Assembly (NCBI GenBank): GCA_001871075.1
Contig: MNUP01000075.1
Span: 1 to 39,162 of the forward strand
Direction of reading: 5' to 3'
Length of the DNA stretch: 39,162 nt
DNA from: Candidatus Desantisbacteria bacterium CG1_02_49_89
Lineage (GTDB): Bacteria; Desantisbacteria; UBA1551
Position 1 is the stretch's first letter. Each line of letters starts with the position of its first letter. Positions 1 to 9,203 of this stretch are shown here, one piece after another. Made by a program: the position numbers and the translations under genes. The notes beneath the pieces were generated by a model that made no database searches, was not told where the DNA came from, and was given only the letters and a program-made list of their open reading frames with translations.

Positions 1-548
<548 letters not shown>

Positions 549-622
549 TTGCAATTTGTAGTCAAAAAAATCAAAAAGGAAAATTTTTCATTTTTAATTT
601 TATGTTACTAATTGAATACAAT

Positions 623-742
623 GTCCCAGTGATGATAGCGAAGGTGACACACCCGTTCCCATTCCGAATACGGAAGTTAAGCCCTTCAGCGCCGATGGTA
701 CCTCCCTGGAAGCGGGGTGGGAGAGTAGGACATTGCTGGGAC
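623..742 (+). rRNA. rrf: 5S ribosomal RNA
   Basis: The terminal stem is GTCCCAG (623-629) pairing with CTGGGAC (736-742), about 120 nt apart as expected. Internal landmarks are CACCCGTTCCCATTCCGAA, then GAAGTTAAGCCC, and later GGGAGAGTAGG, all typical of bacterial 5S. It follows the 23S end by about 75 nt, so this is a normal 23S-5S tail of an rRNA operon. Confidence 0.97.
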
Positions 743-756
743 TTTTTCTTATTTTA
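731..756 (+). terminator. Possible terminator after 5S rRNA
   Basis: The 3' strand of the 5S terminal stem is followed directly by a T-rich run (743-755), so the 5S stem plus this run could act as an intrinsic terminator. The T run is interrupted and no separate hairpin is seen, so this is only a plausible reading. The 67 nt from here to yebC are very AT-rich; I see no convincing -35/-10 pair in them. Confidence 0.35.
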
Positions 757-809
757 TATATAATAAATAGTAAAGTAATTAAATAGATATATGAGTATTT
801 GAGGTATAT

Positions 810-1556
810 ATGTCGGGACATTCCAAGTGGGCCAGTATAAAACACAAGAAAGCCGATCTTGATGCCCAGCGCGGCAAGGCATTCACAAAGATCATCAAGG
901 AGATCGTCACGGCGGCAAGGCAGAGCGGGGGAAACCCCGATAGCAATCCAAGGCTCCGGCAGGCTATTGCGGATGCGAGAGAGAACAACATGCCCTCCGA
1001 AAACGTGAAAAAAGCTATTCAAAGGGGAACAGGCGAGCTTCCGGGGATCTCGTACGAAGAATCGGTTTTTGAGGGTTACGGCCCGAATGGAGTGGCCGTA
1101 ATGGTCAAGGTGCTTACTGATAACAAGAACCGTGCAACTTCAGAGGTACGCAAGATATTCATGCGCAACGGCGGTAACCTTGGGGAAGCAGGTTGCGTGA
1201 ACTGGATTTTTTCGCAGAAAGGCCTTATTTACATAAGTAAAAAGAGAGTTACCGAAGAAGACCTGATGACGATCGCGATCGAAAACGGCGCGGAAGACGT
1301 GCAGGCAGACGATAAGGAGATGTACCATATAATAACGGAAACAAAAGATCTGGAGAAGATAAAAAAATCATTTGAAAAAATAGGCACGGATAAAGCCGAG
1401 GTTACCATGATCCCTTCAAGCTACGTAAAGCTGGAAGGCGGAAAAGCCGAGCAGATGATCAGGATGATGAACGAGCTGGACGAACAGGATGACGTGCAGG
1501 AAGTATTTGCTAATTTTGATATCCCTGACGAAATATTCGAGAAGGCGATGCCCTGA
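810..1556 (+). CDS. yebC: YebC/PmpR family transcription/translation factor
   Basis: 248 residues, the normal family length. It begins MSGHSKWASIKHKK and continues with the conserved GKAFTKIIKEI and NMPSENVKKAIQRG blocks, both diagnostic of YebC. Family members bind DNA as regulators (PmpR) or relieve ribosome stalling at polyproline (YebC2 types); the sequence alone does not tell me which applies. The ATG has a GAGG motif 5 nt upstream. Its TGA stop overlaps the ruvC ATG by one base (TGATG), which indicates translational coupling. The yebC-ruvCAB order is common in bacteria. Confidence 0.95.
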   Translation: MSGHSKWASIKHKKADLDAQRGKAFTKIIKEIVTAARQSGGNPDSNPRLRQAIADARENNMPSENVKKAIQRGTGELPGISYEESVFEGYGPNGVAVMVKVLTDNKNRATSEVRKIFMRNGGNLGEAGCVNWIFSQKGLIYISKKRVTEEDLMTIAIENGAEDVQADDKEMYHIITETKDLEKIKKSFEKIGTDKAEVTMIPSSYVKLEGGKAEQMIRMMNELDEQDDVQEVFANFDIPDEIFEKAMP

Positions 1557-2041
1557 TGGTGGTACTTGGTTTTGATCCAGGCATAGCAAGAACCGGATAC
1601 GGTATTATAGAAAGCAATGGAAGCCTGAAGGTCCTTGGTTACGGAACCATAGAAACCAAACCGGGGGATCCATTCCACCGGCGTATCCTGAATCTTTGCA
1701 GGCAGGCTGAAGAGCTTGTAAATAATCACAAGCCCGACATAGCAGTTATAGAGAAGGTCTTTTTCAACAAGAACATCAAGACAGCGATAATTACGGGAGA
1801 AGTTATAGGAGCGATCATCCTGACCTGCGCAAGACTTTCGATAGACGTAGTGGAATACACCCCCCTGCAGATAAAACAGGCTATCGTCGGCTACGGGCGT
1901 GCGGAAAAGGTCCAGGTGCAGAAAATGCTGCAATTGCTTCTGGGATTGGAAGAGATACCCAGGTCAGATGATGCGGCGGACGCTCTCGCAGCCGCGCTTA
2001 CGCATATCAATTTGACAAAGTATGATAAATTAATAAAATAG
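1556..2041 (+). CDS. ruvC: Crossover junction endodeoxyribonuclease RuvC
   Basis: 161 residues, usual size. RuvC resolves Holliday junctions made and migrated by RuvAB. The four catalytic acidic residues are visible: D7 in FDPG, E66 in VIEKVFF, and D139 and D142 in the C-terminal DDAADA motif followed by ALTH. The start overlaps the yebC stop by one base. ruvA follows after 10 nt and ruvB after that, so all three resolvasome genes lie in one transcription unit. Confidence 0.96.
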   Translation: MVVLGFDPGIARTGYGIIESNGSLKVLGYGTIETKPGDPFHRRILNLCRQAEELVNNHKPDIAVIEKVFFNKNIKTAIITGEVIGAIILTCARLSIDVVEYTPLQIKQAIVGYGRAEKVQVQKMLQLLLGLEEIPRSDDAADALAAALTHINLTKYDKLIK

Positions 2042-2051
2042 CGGGAATTAA

Positions 2052-2633
2052 ATGCTGGATTATATATCAGGGAAGCTTGTTTTTAAATCGCAGAAATACG
2101 CGGTTATTGACGTTCACGGATTAGGATTCCAGGTATTCGTGCCTCTTTCCACGTATAGTAGGCTGCCTGAAACAGGAAGCAATATCAAGCTTTCGGTTTA
2201 CATGCAAGTAAAAGAAGACGGTTTTGCGCTGTATGGATTCCTGACAGAGACCGAGATCGAGGCGTTCAAAGCGCTTATAACGGTTTCAGGGGTCGGGCCA
2301 AGGGTTGCCACCAGCATCCTTTCCGAATTATCAGCAGGCGAGCTTAAATCAGCGGTGCTTGACGAGAACTTGAAACTGCTCACTTCCATACCGGGCATAG
2401 GGAAGAAGATAGCGCAGAGGATAATCCTTGAAGCAAGGGAAAAAATAGGCGGAATGCCCGTTGAGGGCAAAGCAAGCGCAAGGGAAGTGTTGAATGACGC
2501 GGTTTCCGCTCTTGAGTCCCTGGGTTACTCACTGAATACGGCAAAAGAAGCGGTTGAAAAAGCCGCGAAGGCATTCCGGGGAGAACTCGATCTTGAAAAA
2601 TTGATAAGGAGATCCCTTGAAATCCTGAGGTGA
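2052..2633 (+). CDS. ruvA: Holliday junction DNA helicase subunit RuvA
   Basis: 193 residues, full length. The N-terminal OB-fold starts [12 protein letters not shown]. Two helix-hairpin-helix motifs follow, around residues 70-85 ([13 protein letters not shown]) and 106-125 ([12 protein letters not shown]). The last 45 or so residues form the small C-terminal domain that contacts RuvB. RuvA binds the four-way junction and loads the RuvB motor. Its last codons contain the strong Shine-Dalgarno for ruvB (GAGGTGA, 2627-2633), so the two genes are translationally linked. Confidence 0.96.
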   Translation: MLDYISGKLVFKSQKYAVIDVHGLGFQVFVPLSTYSRLPETGSNIKLSVYMQVKEDGFALYGFLTETEIEAFKALITVSGVGPRVATSILSELSAGELKSAVLDENLKLLTSIPGIGKKIAQRIILEAREKIGGMPVEGKASAREVLNDAVSALESLGYSLNTAKEAVEKAAKAFRGELDLEKLIRRSLEILR

Positions 2634-2638
2634 CAAGG

Positions 2639-3661
2639 ATGAAAGAAAAGAACATCACAAGCCCCAGGGCTAAAAAGGAAGAAGCCGAGATAGAAAATAA
2701 GCTCAGGCCTTCCACTTTCGGTGAATTCACGGGACAGGAAAAGATCAAGAACAGCCTATCAATTTTTATAGAAGCCGCAAAAAACAGGAATGAGCCCGTG
2801 GACCATATTTTGCTGTCCGGTCCGCCGGGACTGGGTAAAACAACCCTGGCGCATATAATCGCGAATACCGTAGGCAGGCCGATACGAAGCACAACAGGCC
2901 CTGCCATTGAAAAAACCGGCGATCTTGCCGCAATACTTACAGGTCTGGGTAAGGGCGACATTCTTTTTATTGATGAAATTCACAGGCTTCCTGTGGCAGT
3001 TGAGGAAATGCTTTATCCCGCGATGGAAGATTACAGCCTGGATATCATAATAGGCAAGGGGCCAGGCGCCAGGTCGGTTAAGCTGAACCTGCCGCGTTTT
3101 ACACTTATTGGCGCGACAACAAGATCAGGCCTTCTGACATCACCGCTGCGCGAAAGGTTCGGTATAGTGAACCGCCTGGGATTTTATCCCGAAAGCGACC
3201 TGCTGAAGATAACCATACGCTCGGCGGCAATACTGAATATTGAGATAGAAGAAAGCGCAGCAAAGGAAATAGCGGGGCGCTCCCGGGGAACGCCCAGGAT
3301 AGCGAACAGGTTACTAAGGCGGATACGCGATTACGCGCAGGTTAAATCGGCCGGCCGCATCAGCAGCGAGGTATGCCTGGAAGCCCTTGATATGCTCGAT
3401 GTGGACAAACTCGGCCTGGACGAGATGGACCGAAGCATCATGCTGACGATACTTGAGAAATTCAGCGGCGGTCCAGTGGGCCTGGAAAGCCTGGCAGTGG
3501 CGGTAAACGAGGAATCCGACACGATCGCCGATGTTTACGAGCCTTTTCTGATACAGATAGGTTTTATAAACCGGACCCCGCGCGGAAGGGAAGCAACCAG
3601 AACCGCTTTTGATTACTTCCGCGGGCGAGGGTCTTTGCCGGCAAATTGCGAAAAAGGATAG
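2639..3661 (+). CDS. ruvB: Holliday junction branch-migration ATPase RuvB
   Basis: AAA+ motor that drives branch migration with RuvA. From the chosen ATG it is 340 residues. Walker A is GPPGLGKTT at 61-69 and Walker B is LFIDEIHR near 109-116. A sensor segment [18 protein letters not shown] carries the arginine finger, and a C-terminal winged helix ends in DYFRG. I chose ATG 2639 because GAGGTGA sits 5 nt upstream; a GTG at 2630 overlapping the ruvA stop is possible but would lie inside that Shine-Dalgarno. The gene ends the ruvCAB cluster. Confidence 0.96.
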   Translation: MKEKNITSPRAKKEEAEIENKLRPSTFGEFTGQEKIKNSLSIFIEAAKNRNEPVDHILLSGPPGLGKTTLAHIIANTVGRPIRSTTGPAIEKTGDLAAILTGLGKGDILFIDEIHRLPVAVEEMLYPAMEDYSLDIIIGKGPGARSVKLNLPRFTLIGATTRSGLLTSPLRERFGIVNRLGFYPESDLLKITIRSAAILNIEIEESAAKEIAGRSRGTPRIANRLLRRIRDYAQVKSAGRISSEVCLEALDMLDVDKLGLDEMDRSIMLTILEKFSGGPVGLESLAVAVNEESDTIADVYEPFLIQIGFINRTPRGREATRTAFDYFRGRGSLPANCEKG

Positions 3662-3728
3662 ATAAAATAGCTCAATAGCAGCGGATCAGGACAGCAACAA
3701 AAGAAGGATCATGACGGGAGGTACAAGA

Positions 3729-4001
3729 ATGGCAGAAGAAGAGATGGAGATAGACAACGAGGAACAGCCGCCGGTTGACAAAACAATATCTGTCAGCGAG
3801 TTCCGTACCATCAGGAAGGGGAAAAGATGGTGGTCAGCGGTTGCCCTGGTTAAAAGCTTCGGCCGCAACCAGGTAGCTTTTTACCTGTGGCAGAGAAAGA
3901 ACGACAGGTGGGCAAGGAAGCAGAAATTCGTCATACACAACAGGGGTCAGTGGGAGACAATCCTCAACAGCGTTGAGGAATTTCTTCCCGAACTTAAATG
4001 A
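3729..4001 (+). CDS. Small conserved-looking protein of unknown function
   Basis: 90 residues from ATG 3729. I prefer this start to the ATG at 3711 because GGGAGGT (3716-3722) lies 6 nt before it. The first 20 residues are very acidic (about half Glu/Asp), then a basic, Trp-rich region follows (KRWWSAV, LWQRKNDRWARKQKF). The end, IHNRGQWETILNSVEEFLPEL, resembles in layout the small PC4/YdbC-type single-strand nucleic-acid-binding folds, but that is only an impression. Its stop overlaps the queH ATG (ATGA), so it is coupled to the tRNA-modification gene. Confidence 0.75.
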   Translation: MAEEEMEIDNEEQPPVDKTISVSEFRTIRKGKRWWSAVALVKSFGRNQVAFYLWQRKNDRWARKQKFVIHNRGQWETILNSVEEFLPELK

Positions 4002-4540
4002 ACCGTGTACTGCTTCATGTTTGCTGCGGAAACTGCGCCTGTTTTCCTTTAGAGGTGCTGAAGGAAAAGGGATATTCGGTTACTGCTTTCTGGTATAATC
4101 CCAACATCCATCCCCTAAGCGAATACCGCAAGAGGATGGATGCTTTCCTTGCTTTCACTGACAGCCAGGGGATTGAAGCGATCCGCGACGAGTCCTATTC
4201 TGTCAGGGAATTTATAGGGAATCTTGGCGGTGAGCTGGCTTTCCCGAAGAGATGCGCGGCATGCTGGGCTCTGCGGCTCAGGGAAACCGCAAAAACGGCA
4301 AAGGAACGGGGTTTCGGCAGTTTTACCACAACCCTTTTATACAGCATTTATCAGGATAACGGTTTGATCAGGAAAATAGGCGAGGAGACGGCGGGGGAAT
4401 ATGGTCTGGAATTTTATTATTCCGATTTCCGCAGCGGCTGGCAGAAAGGGATAGATATTTCAAAGAAACTCGGGTTATACCGCCAGAATTACTGCGGCTG
4501 CATTTTCAGCGAGGAAGAAAGAAACCTGAAACACAGATGA
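3998..4540 (+). CDS. queH: Epoxyqueuosine reductase QueH
   Basis: 180 residues, QueH (formerly DUF208) family. It catalyses the last step of queuosine synthesis, reducing epoxyqueuosine in tRNA; it is the non-homologous alternative to QueG. The Fe-S and catalytic cysteines are visible: C9-C10 in HVCCGNC, C13, C86 and C89 in KRCAACW, and C166 and C168 in YCGCIFS. The ATG overlaps the stop of the previous gene by 4 nt, and its own TGA overlaps the next ATG. queA, the preceding enzymatic step, lies 1.4 kb downstream in the same run of genes. Confidence 0.93.
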   Translation: MNRVLLHVCCGNCACFPLEVLKEKGYSVTAFWYNPNIHPLSEYRKRMDAFLAFTDSQGIEAIRDESYSVREFIGNLGGELAFPKRCAACWALRLRETAKTAKERGFGSFTTTLLYSIYQDNGLIRKIGEETAGEYGLEFYYSDFRSGWQKGIDISKKLGLYRQNYCGCIFSEEERNLKHR

Positions 4541-4758
4541 ACTTTAATGCACTGGGACGCACATTTATCATACTTGGGGTCCTGCTGGCGATACTCGGGT
4601 TCGCTTTAGTTGTCATGCACCGTATGCCAGGAACAGGTAAACTGCCCGGTGACATATACATCCAGAAGAAAAATTTCAGCTTTTTCTTTCCTGTAACAAC
4701 CTGCCTGATAATCAGCGCCGCCATTTCCCTTCTGATAAACCTTCTTGGGAAAAAGTAA
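4537..4758 (+). CDS. DUF2905 family small membrane protein
   Basis: 73 residues with two predicted membrane helices (about 8-27 and 50-69). Between them is the family signature RMPGTGKLPGDIYIQ followed by FSFFFPVTTCL. These match the DUF2905 pattern (LPGDI then F-x-FPxxTCL). No function is known. The family is often found beside ruvB and queA, as here. The start overlaps the queH stop (ATGA) and the next gene begins 2 nt after its stop. Confidence 0.9.
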   Translation: MNFNALGRTFIILGVLLAILGFALVVMHRMPGTGKLPGDIYIQKKNFSFFFPVTTCLIISAAISLLINLLGKK

Positions 4759-4760
4759 TA

Positions 4761-5927
4761 ATGAAGTCACATCGTATTTCACTACTGTTCACATTTCTTG
4801 TTTCGTTTTCCTTGAGCTGCCCGGCGTACGAACTTGTAAGGGTAAGACTGCTGACGGGACAGCAAAGCGTGAATATATTATGCGCTGAAACGACTTCTCT
4901 CTACGACCCATCCACGGCCCAGGATATTGCGGTAACGCCTTCTTTCGCGGAATATTCGATCACTCCTTCGGACCAGGGCCTCAGGCTTATACAGACAAGC
5001 ATCGATGGCGGAGGTTTTTCCTTTAACCTGCCGTATGAGGTGGTAATTGAGCCCAGGGGTAACGGGACAGTGTCCGTAAACGGACGAGAATACCGCGGAA
5101 GCATTTTTATAAAACTGAAAAACGGCGGCGTTCAGCTGCTTGATGTAATAAACATTATTTCTATCGATGATTATGTCAGGGGAACGGTAAAAGTGGAAAT
5201 ATCGCCGGACTGGCCCGAAGAGATGATCAAGGCACACGTTGTGGCAGCCAGGACTTATGTTTTTTACCAGATGCAGAACAGGGCCGAGCTTGATTTTGAC
5301 GTGGAATCCGGTATAATGTCCCAGGTCTACTGGGGCGTTAACGGAGAAGACAGCGCTTCAAACCGGCTGGTATCCGAAACGGCCGGAGAATACCTGGTTT
5401 ACAGGGATGCGGTCGCGCAGGTGTTTTACCATTCCTGCTGCGGCGGCTACACTGAAGACTCAATGGATGTATGGGGCATTTCAATCCCGTATATCACTAA
5501 TGTCAGATGTCCGTTTTGCAGGAACAGCCCCAGGTACAGTTGGGAAAAGAAATTCAGCACCGGTCAGATCCAGGAAGCTTTGAAAAAAAATGGTATCGAC
5601 ATAGGCAAGATACTGGGGATCTACCTGCTTAAAAAGTCAAGAACCGAAAGGGTGCAGGAGCTTTCAATAAAGGGCGCCGGCGGGGAAAAAAAAATGAGCG
5701 GTGACAGCTTCCGCAGGATCATGGGATATTCTGTCATTCCCAGCACAATGTTCACGGTTGAGCAGAAGGTCAGGGACGAATTGATCTTCAGGGGCAGGGG
5801 ATACGGTCATGGCGTCGGGCTGTGCCAGTGGGGCGCAAAGGAAATGGCGGTAAACGGATACGATTACAAGGAGATCCTGAAATTCTATTTTCCCGGAACA
5901 AAAGTCAAGAAACTTACGAATGATTAG
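4761..5927 (+). CDS. SpoIID/LytB domain protein (putative peptidoglycan glycosidase)
   Basis: 388 residues with an N-terminal signal peptide (about 1-22, ending near CPAYE). The SpoIID core includes YVRGTVKVEIS, DWPEEMIKAHVVAARTY and the closing GRGYGHGVGLCQWGAKEMA...ILKFYFPG. SpoIID proteins are lytic transglycosylases acting on peptidoglycan strands lacking stem peptides; the Glu of the VEIS-DWPEEM segment is in the expected catalytic region. Four cysteines in HSCCGG and VRCPFCR could form a metal site like the zinc site known in clostridial SpoIID. No sporulation gene lies nearby, so a wall-remodelling role is more likely. Confidence 0.88.
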   Translation: MKSHRISLLFTFLVSFSLSCPAYELVRVRLLTGQQSVNILCAETTSLYDPSTAQDIAVTPSFAEYSITPSDQGLRLIQTSIDGGGFSFNLPYEVVIEPRGNGTVSVNGREYRGSIFIKLKNGGVQLLDVINIISIDDYVRGTVKVEISPDWPEEMIKAHVVAARTYVFYQMQNRAELDFDVESGIMSQVYWGVNGEDSASNRLVSETAGEYLVYRDAVAQVFYHSCCGGYTEDSMDVWGISIPYITNVRCPFCRNSPRYSWEKKFSTGQIQEALKKNGIDIGKILGIYLLKKSRTERVQELSIKGAGGEKKMSGDSFRRIMGYSVIPSTMFTVEQKVRDELIFRGRGYGHGVGLCQWGAKEMAVNGYDYKEILKFYFPGTKVKKLTND

Positions 5928-5930
5928 TGG

Positions 5931-5951
5931 CCAGTTACCAACCAGCTACTA
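5931..5951 (+). repeat. Degenerate heptad array before queA (weak)
   Basis: Three 7-nt words, CCAGTTA, CCAACCA and GCTACTA, lie in phase between the spoIID stop and an ATG at 5952. The unit is poorly conserved. I list it only because much clearer arrays of the same kind occur elsewhere in the window. Confidence 0.3.
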
Positions 5952-5969
5952 ATGCCGGCACACTACATA

Positions 5970-6992
5970 ATGGATAAAAAAGATTTTGATTACAACCTAC
6001 CTAAGGAATCTATAGCGCAGGAACCGGCCTCAGAAAGGACCGGATCAAAGCTGATGGTCCTTCATATCTGCAACAAAAAAATAGAACACCGCAGTTTCAG
6101 GGATCTGTCCGAATACCTGAACGCGGGCGATGCCCTTGTTTTCAATAATACCAAGGTCATACCTGCAAGGATCAGGGGCACTAAAAAAGACGGACAGAAA
6201 ATAGAGATACTCCTGGTCCGCGAGATCAGCAGGAACGCATGGGATGTCCTTGTCAGGCCCAGAAAAAAAGTATCTGAAGGCGATGTAATTTATTTTCAGG
6301 GAAAGTTAACAGGTAGAATAAGGGAGCTAAACCCCGTAAGAAGCATAGTCGAGTTTGATTCAAAAGACGATCTCATCAATATCCTTGATGAGATCGGAGA
6401 AATGCCGCTGCCGCCATACATAAAACGTCCTTATTCCGTTTCGGACAAGAGCAGGTACCAGACTGTCTACGCTGAAAAGGAAGGAGCGATCGCAGCTCCG
6501 ACAGCCGGCCTGCATTTTTCAAATGAGTTCATGCGCTCTCTGAGCGCCAAAGGGGTAGAGACCCTTCCCCTGACGCTTCATATAGGCCTGGGTTCGTTCA
6601 TCCCCGTGAGGGAAGAAGACGTTACCCGGCACAAAATGGGCGCGGAGCATTTCACTATACCAGAAGATATATATGCGAATATATTGAACCGCCGTAAAGA
6701 AGGCAGAAGGATAGTCGCTGTCGGCACGTCCACTGTCCGGGCTCTTGAAACAGCGTTTTCAATCCCGGGTTTTAAAGGCGGGAACGCAATTGCCGGCATT
6801 TTTATCTATCCGGGTTTCAATTTCAGGGTAGTTGACTCCATGGTAACAAATTTTCATATGCCTATGTCCACACCCCTTTTGCTGACATGCGCTTTTGGAG
6901 GAAGGGAACTTATACTGAAGGCATACAGGGAAGCCGTGGAAAAGGGATACCGTTTCCTGAGTTACGGGGATTCGATGGCTATCTTTTCTTGA
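5970..6992 (+). CDS. queA: tRNA preQ1(34) S-adenosylmethionine ribosyltransferase-isomerase QueA
   Basis: Transfers and isomerises the ribose of SAM onto preQ1 at tRNA position 34, giving epoxyqueuosine. Family motifs are DFDYNLPKESIAQEP, LVFNNTKVIPARI, the GAIAAPTAGLHF block and VTNFHMPMSTPLLL near the end. From ATG 5970 it has 340 residues and the N terminus matches the family (MDKKDFDYNLP). An in-frame ATG at 5952 adds six residues; neither has a clear Shine-Dalgarno. Together with queH this window carries the last two queuosine steps; the preQ1 genes and tgt are not here. Confidence 0.95.
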   Translation: MDKKDFDYNLPKESIAQEPASERTGSKLMVLHICNKKIEHRSFRDLSEYLNAGDALVFNNTKVIPARIRGTKKDGQKIEILLVREISRNAWDVLVRPRKKVSEGDVIYFQGKLTGRIRELNPVRSIVEFDSKDDLINILDEIGEMPLPPYIKRPYSVSDKSRYQTVYAEKEGAIAAPTAGLHFSNEFMRSLSAKGVETLPLTLHIGLGSFIPVREEDVTRHKMGAEHFTIPEDIYANILNRRKEGRRIVAVGTSTVRALETAFSIPGFKGGNAIAGIFIYPGFNFRVVDSMVTNFHMPMSTPLLLTCAFGGRELILKAYREAVEKGYRFLSYGDSMAIFS

Positions 6993-6993
6993 T

Positions 6994-7106
6994 CCCCCCT
7001 ACTTTCTTGCGAAAGTAACAGGGGGGACCTACACCCGCCAATATTCGTGGCGGGTTTCGGCACAGGGACCTACGCCCGCCAATAACCGTGGCGGGCTACG
7101 GTCGGG
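6994..7106 (+). repeat. Three hairpin elements downstream of queA
   Basis: The gap of about 240 nt between queA and secG holds three inverted repeats. The first (6994-7026) has CCCCCC/GGGGGG arms outside a 7-bp TACTTTC/GAAAGTA stem with a TTGC loop. Then come two tandem copies of a 40-nt unit (about 7023-7062 and 7064-7106), each starting GGGACCTAC and carrying the stem CCCGCCA/TGGCGGG (7034-7054 and 7075-7095). The same CCCGCC palindrome recurs at 12527-12548 inside leuS and, in altered form, at 20771-20793. These are dispersed palindromes, not obvious terminators, since no T run follows. Confidence 0.75.
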
Positions 7107-7140
7107 ATTAAGCTGCTGGGGTCTGCGTCTCTGGGTTCAT

Positions 7141-7166
7141 AAGTGTGGTTTTTAAGTGTAGTTTTT
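7141..7166 (+). repeat. Tandem 13-nt duplication before the secG promoter
   Basis: AAGTGTGGTTTTT (7141-7153) is followed directly by AAGTGTAGTTTTT (7154-7166), with 12 of 13 positions identical. It ends 3 nt before the -35 box at 7170. Confidence 0.6.
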
Positions 7167-7169
7167 CCC

Positions 7170-7197
7170 TTGACTTTTTCTTATGTTTTGATATAAT
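7170..7197 (+). promoter_or_regulatory. Strong sigma-70-type promoter for secG operon
   Basis: The -35 box TTGACT (7170-7175) is separated by 16 nt from a perfect -10 box TATAAT (7192-7197). The expected transcript would start near 7204, leaving a short leader with GGGAGGA (7221-7227) before the secG ATG. It follows the hairpin-rich gap after queA, which fits a new transcription unit starting here. Confidence 0.75.
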
Positions 7198-7231
7198 ATA
7201 GTTTAAAAAATATATTATATGGGAGGATAAC

Positions 7232-7549
7232 ATGCTAATTTTTATTCTGGTATTGTTCATCCTTTCCTGCATAGTGCTGATTTTTTCGGTTATGCTCCAG
7301 ACAGGCCACGGAGGAATTGGGGACGTTTTCGGAGGCAGCGGGGAGCGGGCGCTTTTCGGCGGGACAGGTGCAAAGGGTTTGGTCGTCAAGATCACTATAA
7401 TTTCGGCGGTTGTGTTTTTTGCAACATCCCTGATCCTATCAGTGCTGTATTCAAGGCAGGGCAGGGTTAGCACCGCACCTCAGGTTCCGGTCGAGCAGCC
7501 GGTTGCGCATGTTGGCGGTTCAACGACTGCAATACCGCAGGGTCAGTAG
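7232..7549 (+). CDS. secG: Preprotein translocase subunit SecG
   Basis: 105 residues with two membrane helices (about 1-22 and 52-72). The loop between them has the SecG signature MLQTGHGGIGDVFGG followed by RALFGGTGA. SecG is the accessory subunit of the SecYEG channel in the inner membrane. After the second helix comes a 33-residue Pro/Val/Gln-rich tail. GGGAGGA lies 4 nt before the ATG. The next gene begins 7 nt after its stop. Confidence 0.93.
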   Translation: MLIFILVLFILSCIVLIFSVMLQTGHGGIGDVFGGSGERALFGGTGAKGLVVKITIISAVVFFATSLILSVLYSRQGRVSTAPQVPVEQPVAHVGGSTTAIPQGQ

Positions 7550-7556
7550 TGTCTAA

Positions 7557-9194
7557 ATGAGACTCAAGAAAAGGGCCAAAACAAAAGGGACCTGTATTCT
7601 TTTTCTTTGCCTGTTTTTAGCAGGAGGATGCGCAAAAAAAACAGTCAGGGATTCATCCGAAGAAGCAGGGGCGTTTTCATACGGCGATGCGCTGGTTACG
7701 CCTTCCATAGCGGACGCGATCCAGTTAAACCCTGTTCTTTGCGCGGACAGTTCTTCCGGGGATATTGTGGGCCTTTTGTTCAACGGGCTTGTGAAATATG
7801 ATAAAGACATAAAGCTTACCGGTGATCTCGCCCAGTCCTGGAAGGTTACCGAGGGCGGCCTGGTCATAACGTTCTATCTGAGAAAAGGGGTCAGGTGGCA
7901 TGACGGCAGGGAATTCACCAGCGAAGACGTTAAATTCACTTACGAGCGCCTTATCGACCCAAAGGTAAAGACGCCTTTTTCAAGCGATTTTGAAAGAGTA
8001 AAAAGCCTGGAAACACCGGATAAATACACGGTGGTGGTCACATACAAGGAGCCGTTTGCCCCGGGGCTTGCAAGCTGGGGCATGGGGATCGTTCCGAAGC
8101 ATCTTTTTGAAAAAGGCGATTTTAACACGAATCCATGCAACAGGCGCCCCGTAGGCACAGGGCCCTATATTTTTAAAAAATGGGTTACGGATGAAAAAAT
8201 AGAGCTTGAGGCAAATCCTGATTATTTTGAGGGGAAGCCGTTTATCTCTAAATACATATACAGGATAATATCCGACCAGAGCGTTCAGCTTTCAGAGCTT
8301 GAGAAAGGCACTGTTGACTACATGGGGTTGAACTCCTTTCAATATTCGACCGAGAGCCGGACCCTGCCGGAAAAATACCAGATAAACGTTTTCCGCTATC
8401 CCTCGATCAATTCCTACACCTATCTTGGTTACAATATCGAGAGCCCTTTTTTCAAAGATGTGAAAGTAAGGCAGGCCCTTGCCTGCGCGATAAATAAGAA
8501 GGATATGATCAAGGGCGTTATACAGGGATTTGGAAAGCCGATCACGGGTCCTTACCCGCCCGCGTTCTGGGCTTACAACAACCAGGCAAGGGAATACGCG
8601 TATAATCCTGACAAAGCCCGCAGGGCGCTGGAATCCCTGGGATGGAAGGATAGTGACGGTGACGGCATCCTGGAGAAAAACGGGATCCCTTTCAGGTTCA
8701 CGCTTATAACCAACCAGGGCAATAAAGAAAGAGAATTGTGCGCGACCATCATACAGGAAGATTTCAAAAAGATCGGCATAGATGTCAGCATCAGGATACT
8801 TGAGTGGAGCACCTTCCTGCAGGAATACGTCAATAAAAAGAAATTTGACGCCCTTATACTCGGGTGGAACCTGAGCCTGGACCCGGACCAGTATTCGATG
8901 TGGCATTCAAGCCAGATCGAGAAAGGGTATAACTTCGTATCTTATAAAAACAAGGAAGTCGACAGGCTTCTTGAAGAAGGCAGGAAAATATTCGATCAGG
9001 GAAAAAGAAAAAAGATCTATAACAGGATCCATGCTGTTCTGGCGGAAGAGCAGCCCTACAGCTTTCTGTATGTCAGGGATTCATTCCCGGTCATCCATAA
9101 AAGGTTCAGGGGCATTAAGGTCGAACCTGCGGGCATAGAATATAATTTCGTAAAGTGGTACGTGCCCAGATCTGAGCAGAGGTACGCTCAGTAG
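7557..9194 (+). CDS. ABC transporter peptide-binding lipoprotein (SBP family 5, DppA/OppA-like)
   Basis: 545 residues. It starts with a lipoprotein signal ending LFLAGGC, so Cys25 should be lipidated and the protein anchored at the membrane. The family-5 solute-binding fold is shown by DIVGLLFNGLVKYDKDIKLTGDLAQSW, YLRKGVRWHDGREFTSEDVKFTYERL, and KDVKVRQALACAINKKDMIKGV. Such proteins bind di- or oligopeptides for ABC import. No permease or ATPase gene is adjacent, so partners must be elsewhere. It sits between secG and hflX in the same unit. The exact ligand cannot be told from sequence. Confidence 0.9.
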   Translation: MRLKKRAKTKGTCILFLCLFLAGGCAKKTVRDSSEEAGAFSYGDALVTPSIADAIQLNPVLCADSSSGDIVGLLFNGLVKYDKDIKLTGDLAQSWKVTEGGLVITFYLRKGVRWHDGREFTSEDVKFTYERLIDPKVKTPFSSDFERVKSLETPDKYTVVVTYKEPFAPGLASWGMGIVPKHLFEKGDFNTNPCNRRPVGTGPYIFKKWVTDEKIELEANPDYFEGKPFISKYIYRIISDQSVQLSELEKGTVDYMGLNSFQYSTESRTLPEKYQINVFRYPSINSYTYLGYNIESPFFKDVKVRQALACAINKKDMIKGVIQGFGKPITGPYPPAFWAYNNQAREYAYNPDKARRALESLGWKDSDGDGILEKNGIPFRFTLITNQGNKERELCATIIQEDFKKIGIDVSIRILEWSTFLQEYVNKKKFDALILGWNLSLDPDQYSMWHSSQIEKGYNFVSYKNKEVDRLLEEGRKIFDQGKRKKIYNRIHAVLAEEQPYSFLYVRDSFPVIHKRFRGIKVEPAGIEYNFVKWYVPRSEQRYAQ

Positions 9195-9203
9195 GAGAGT
9201 TTT

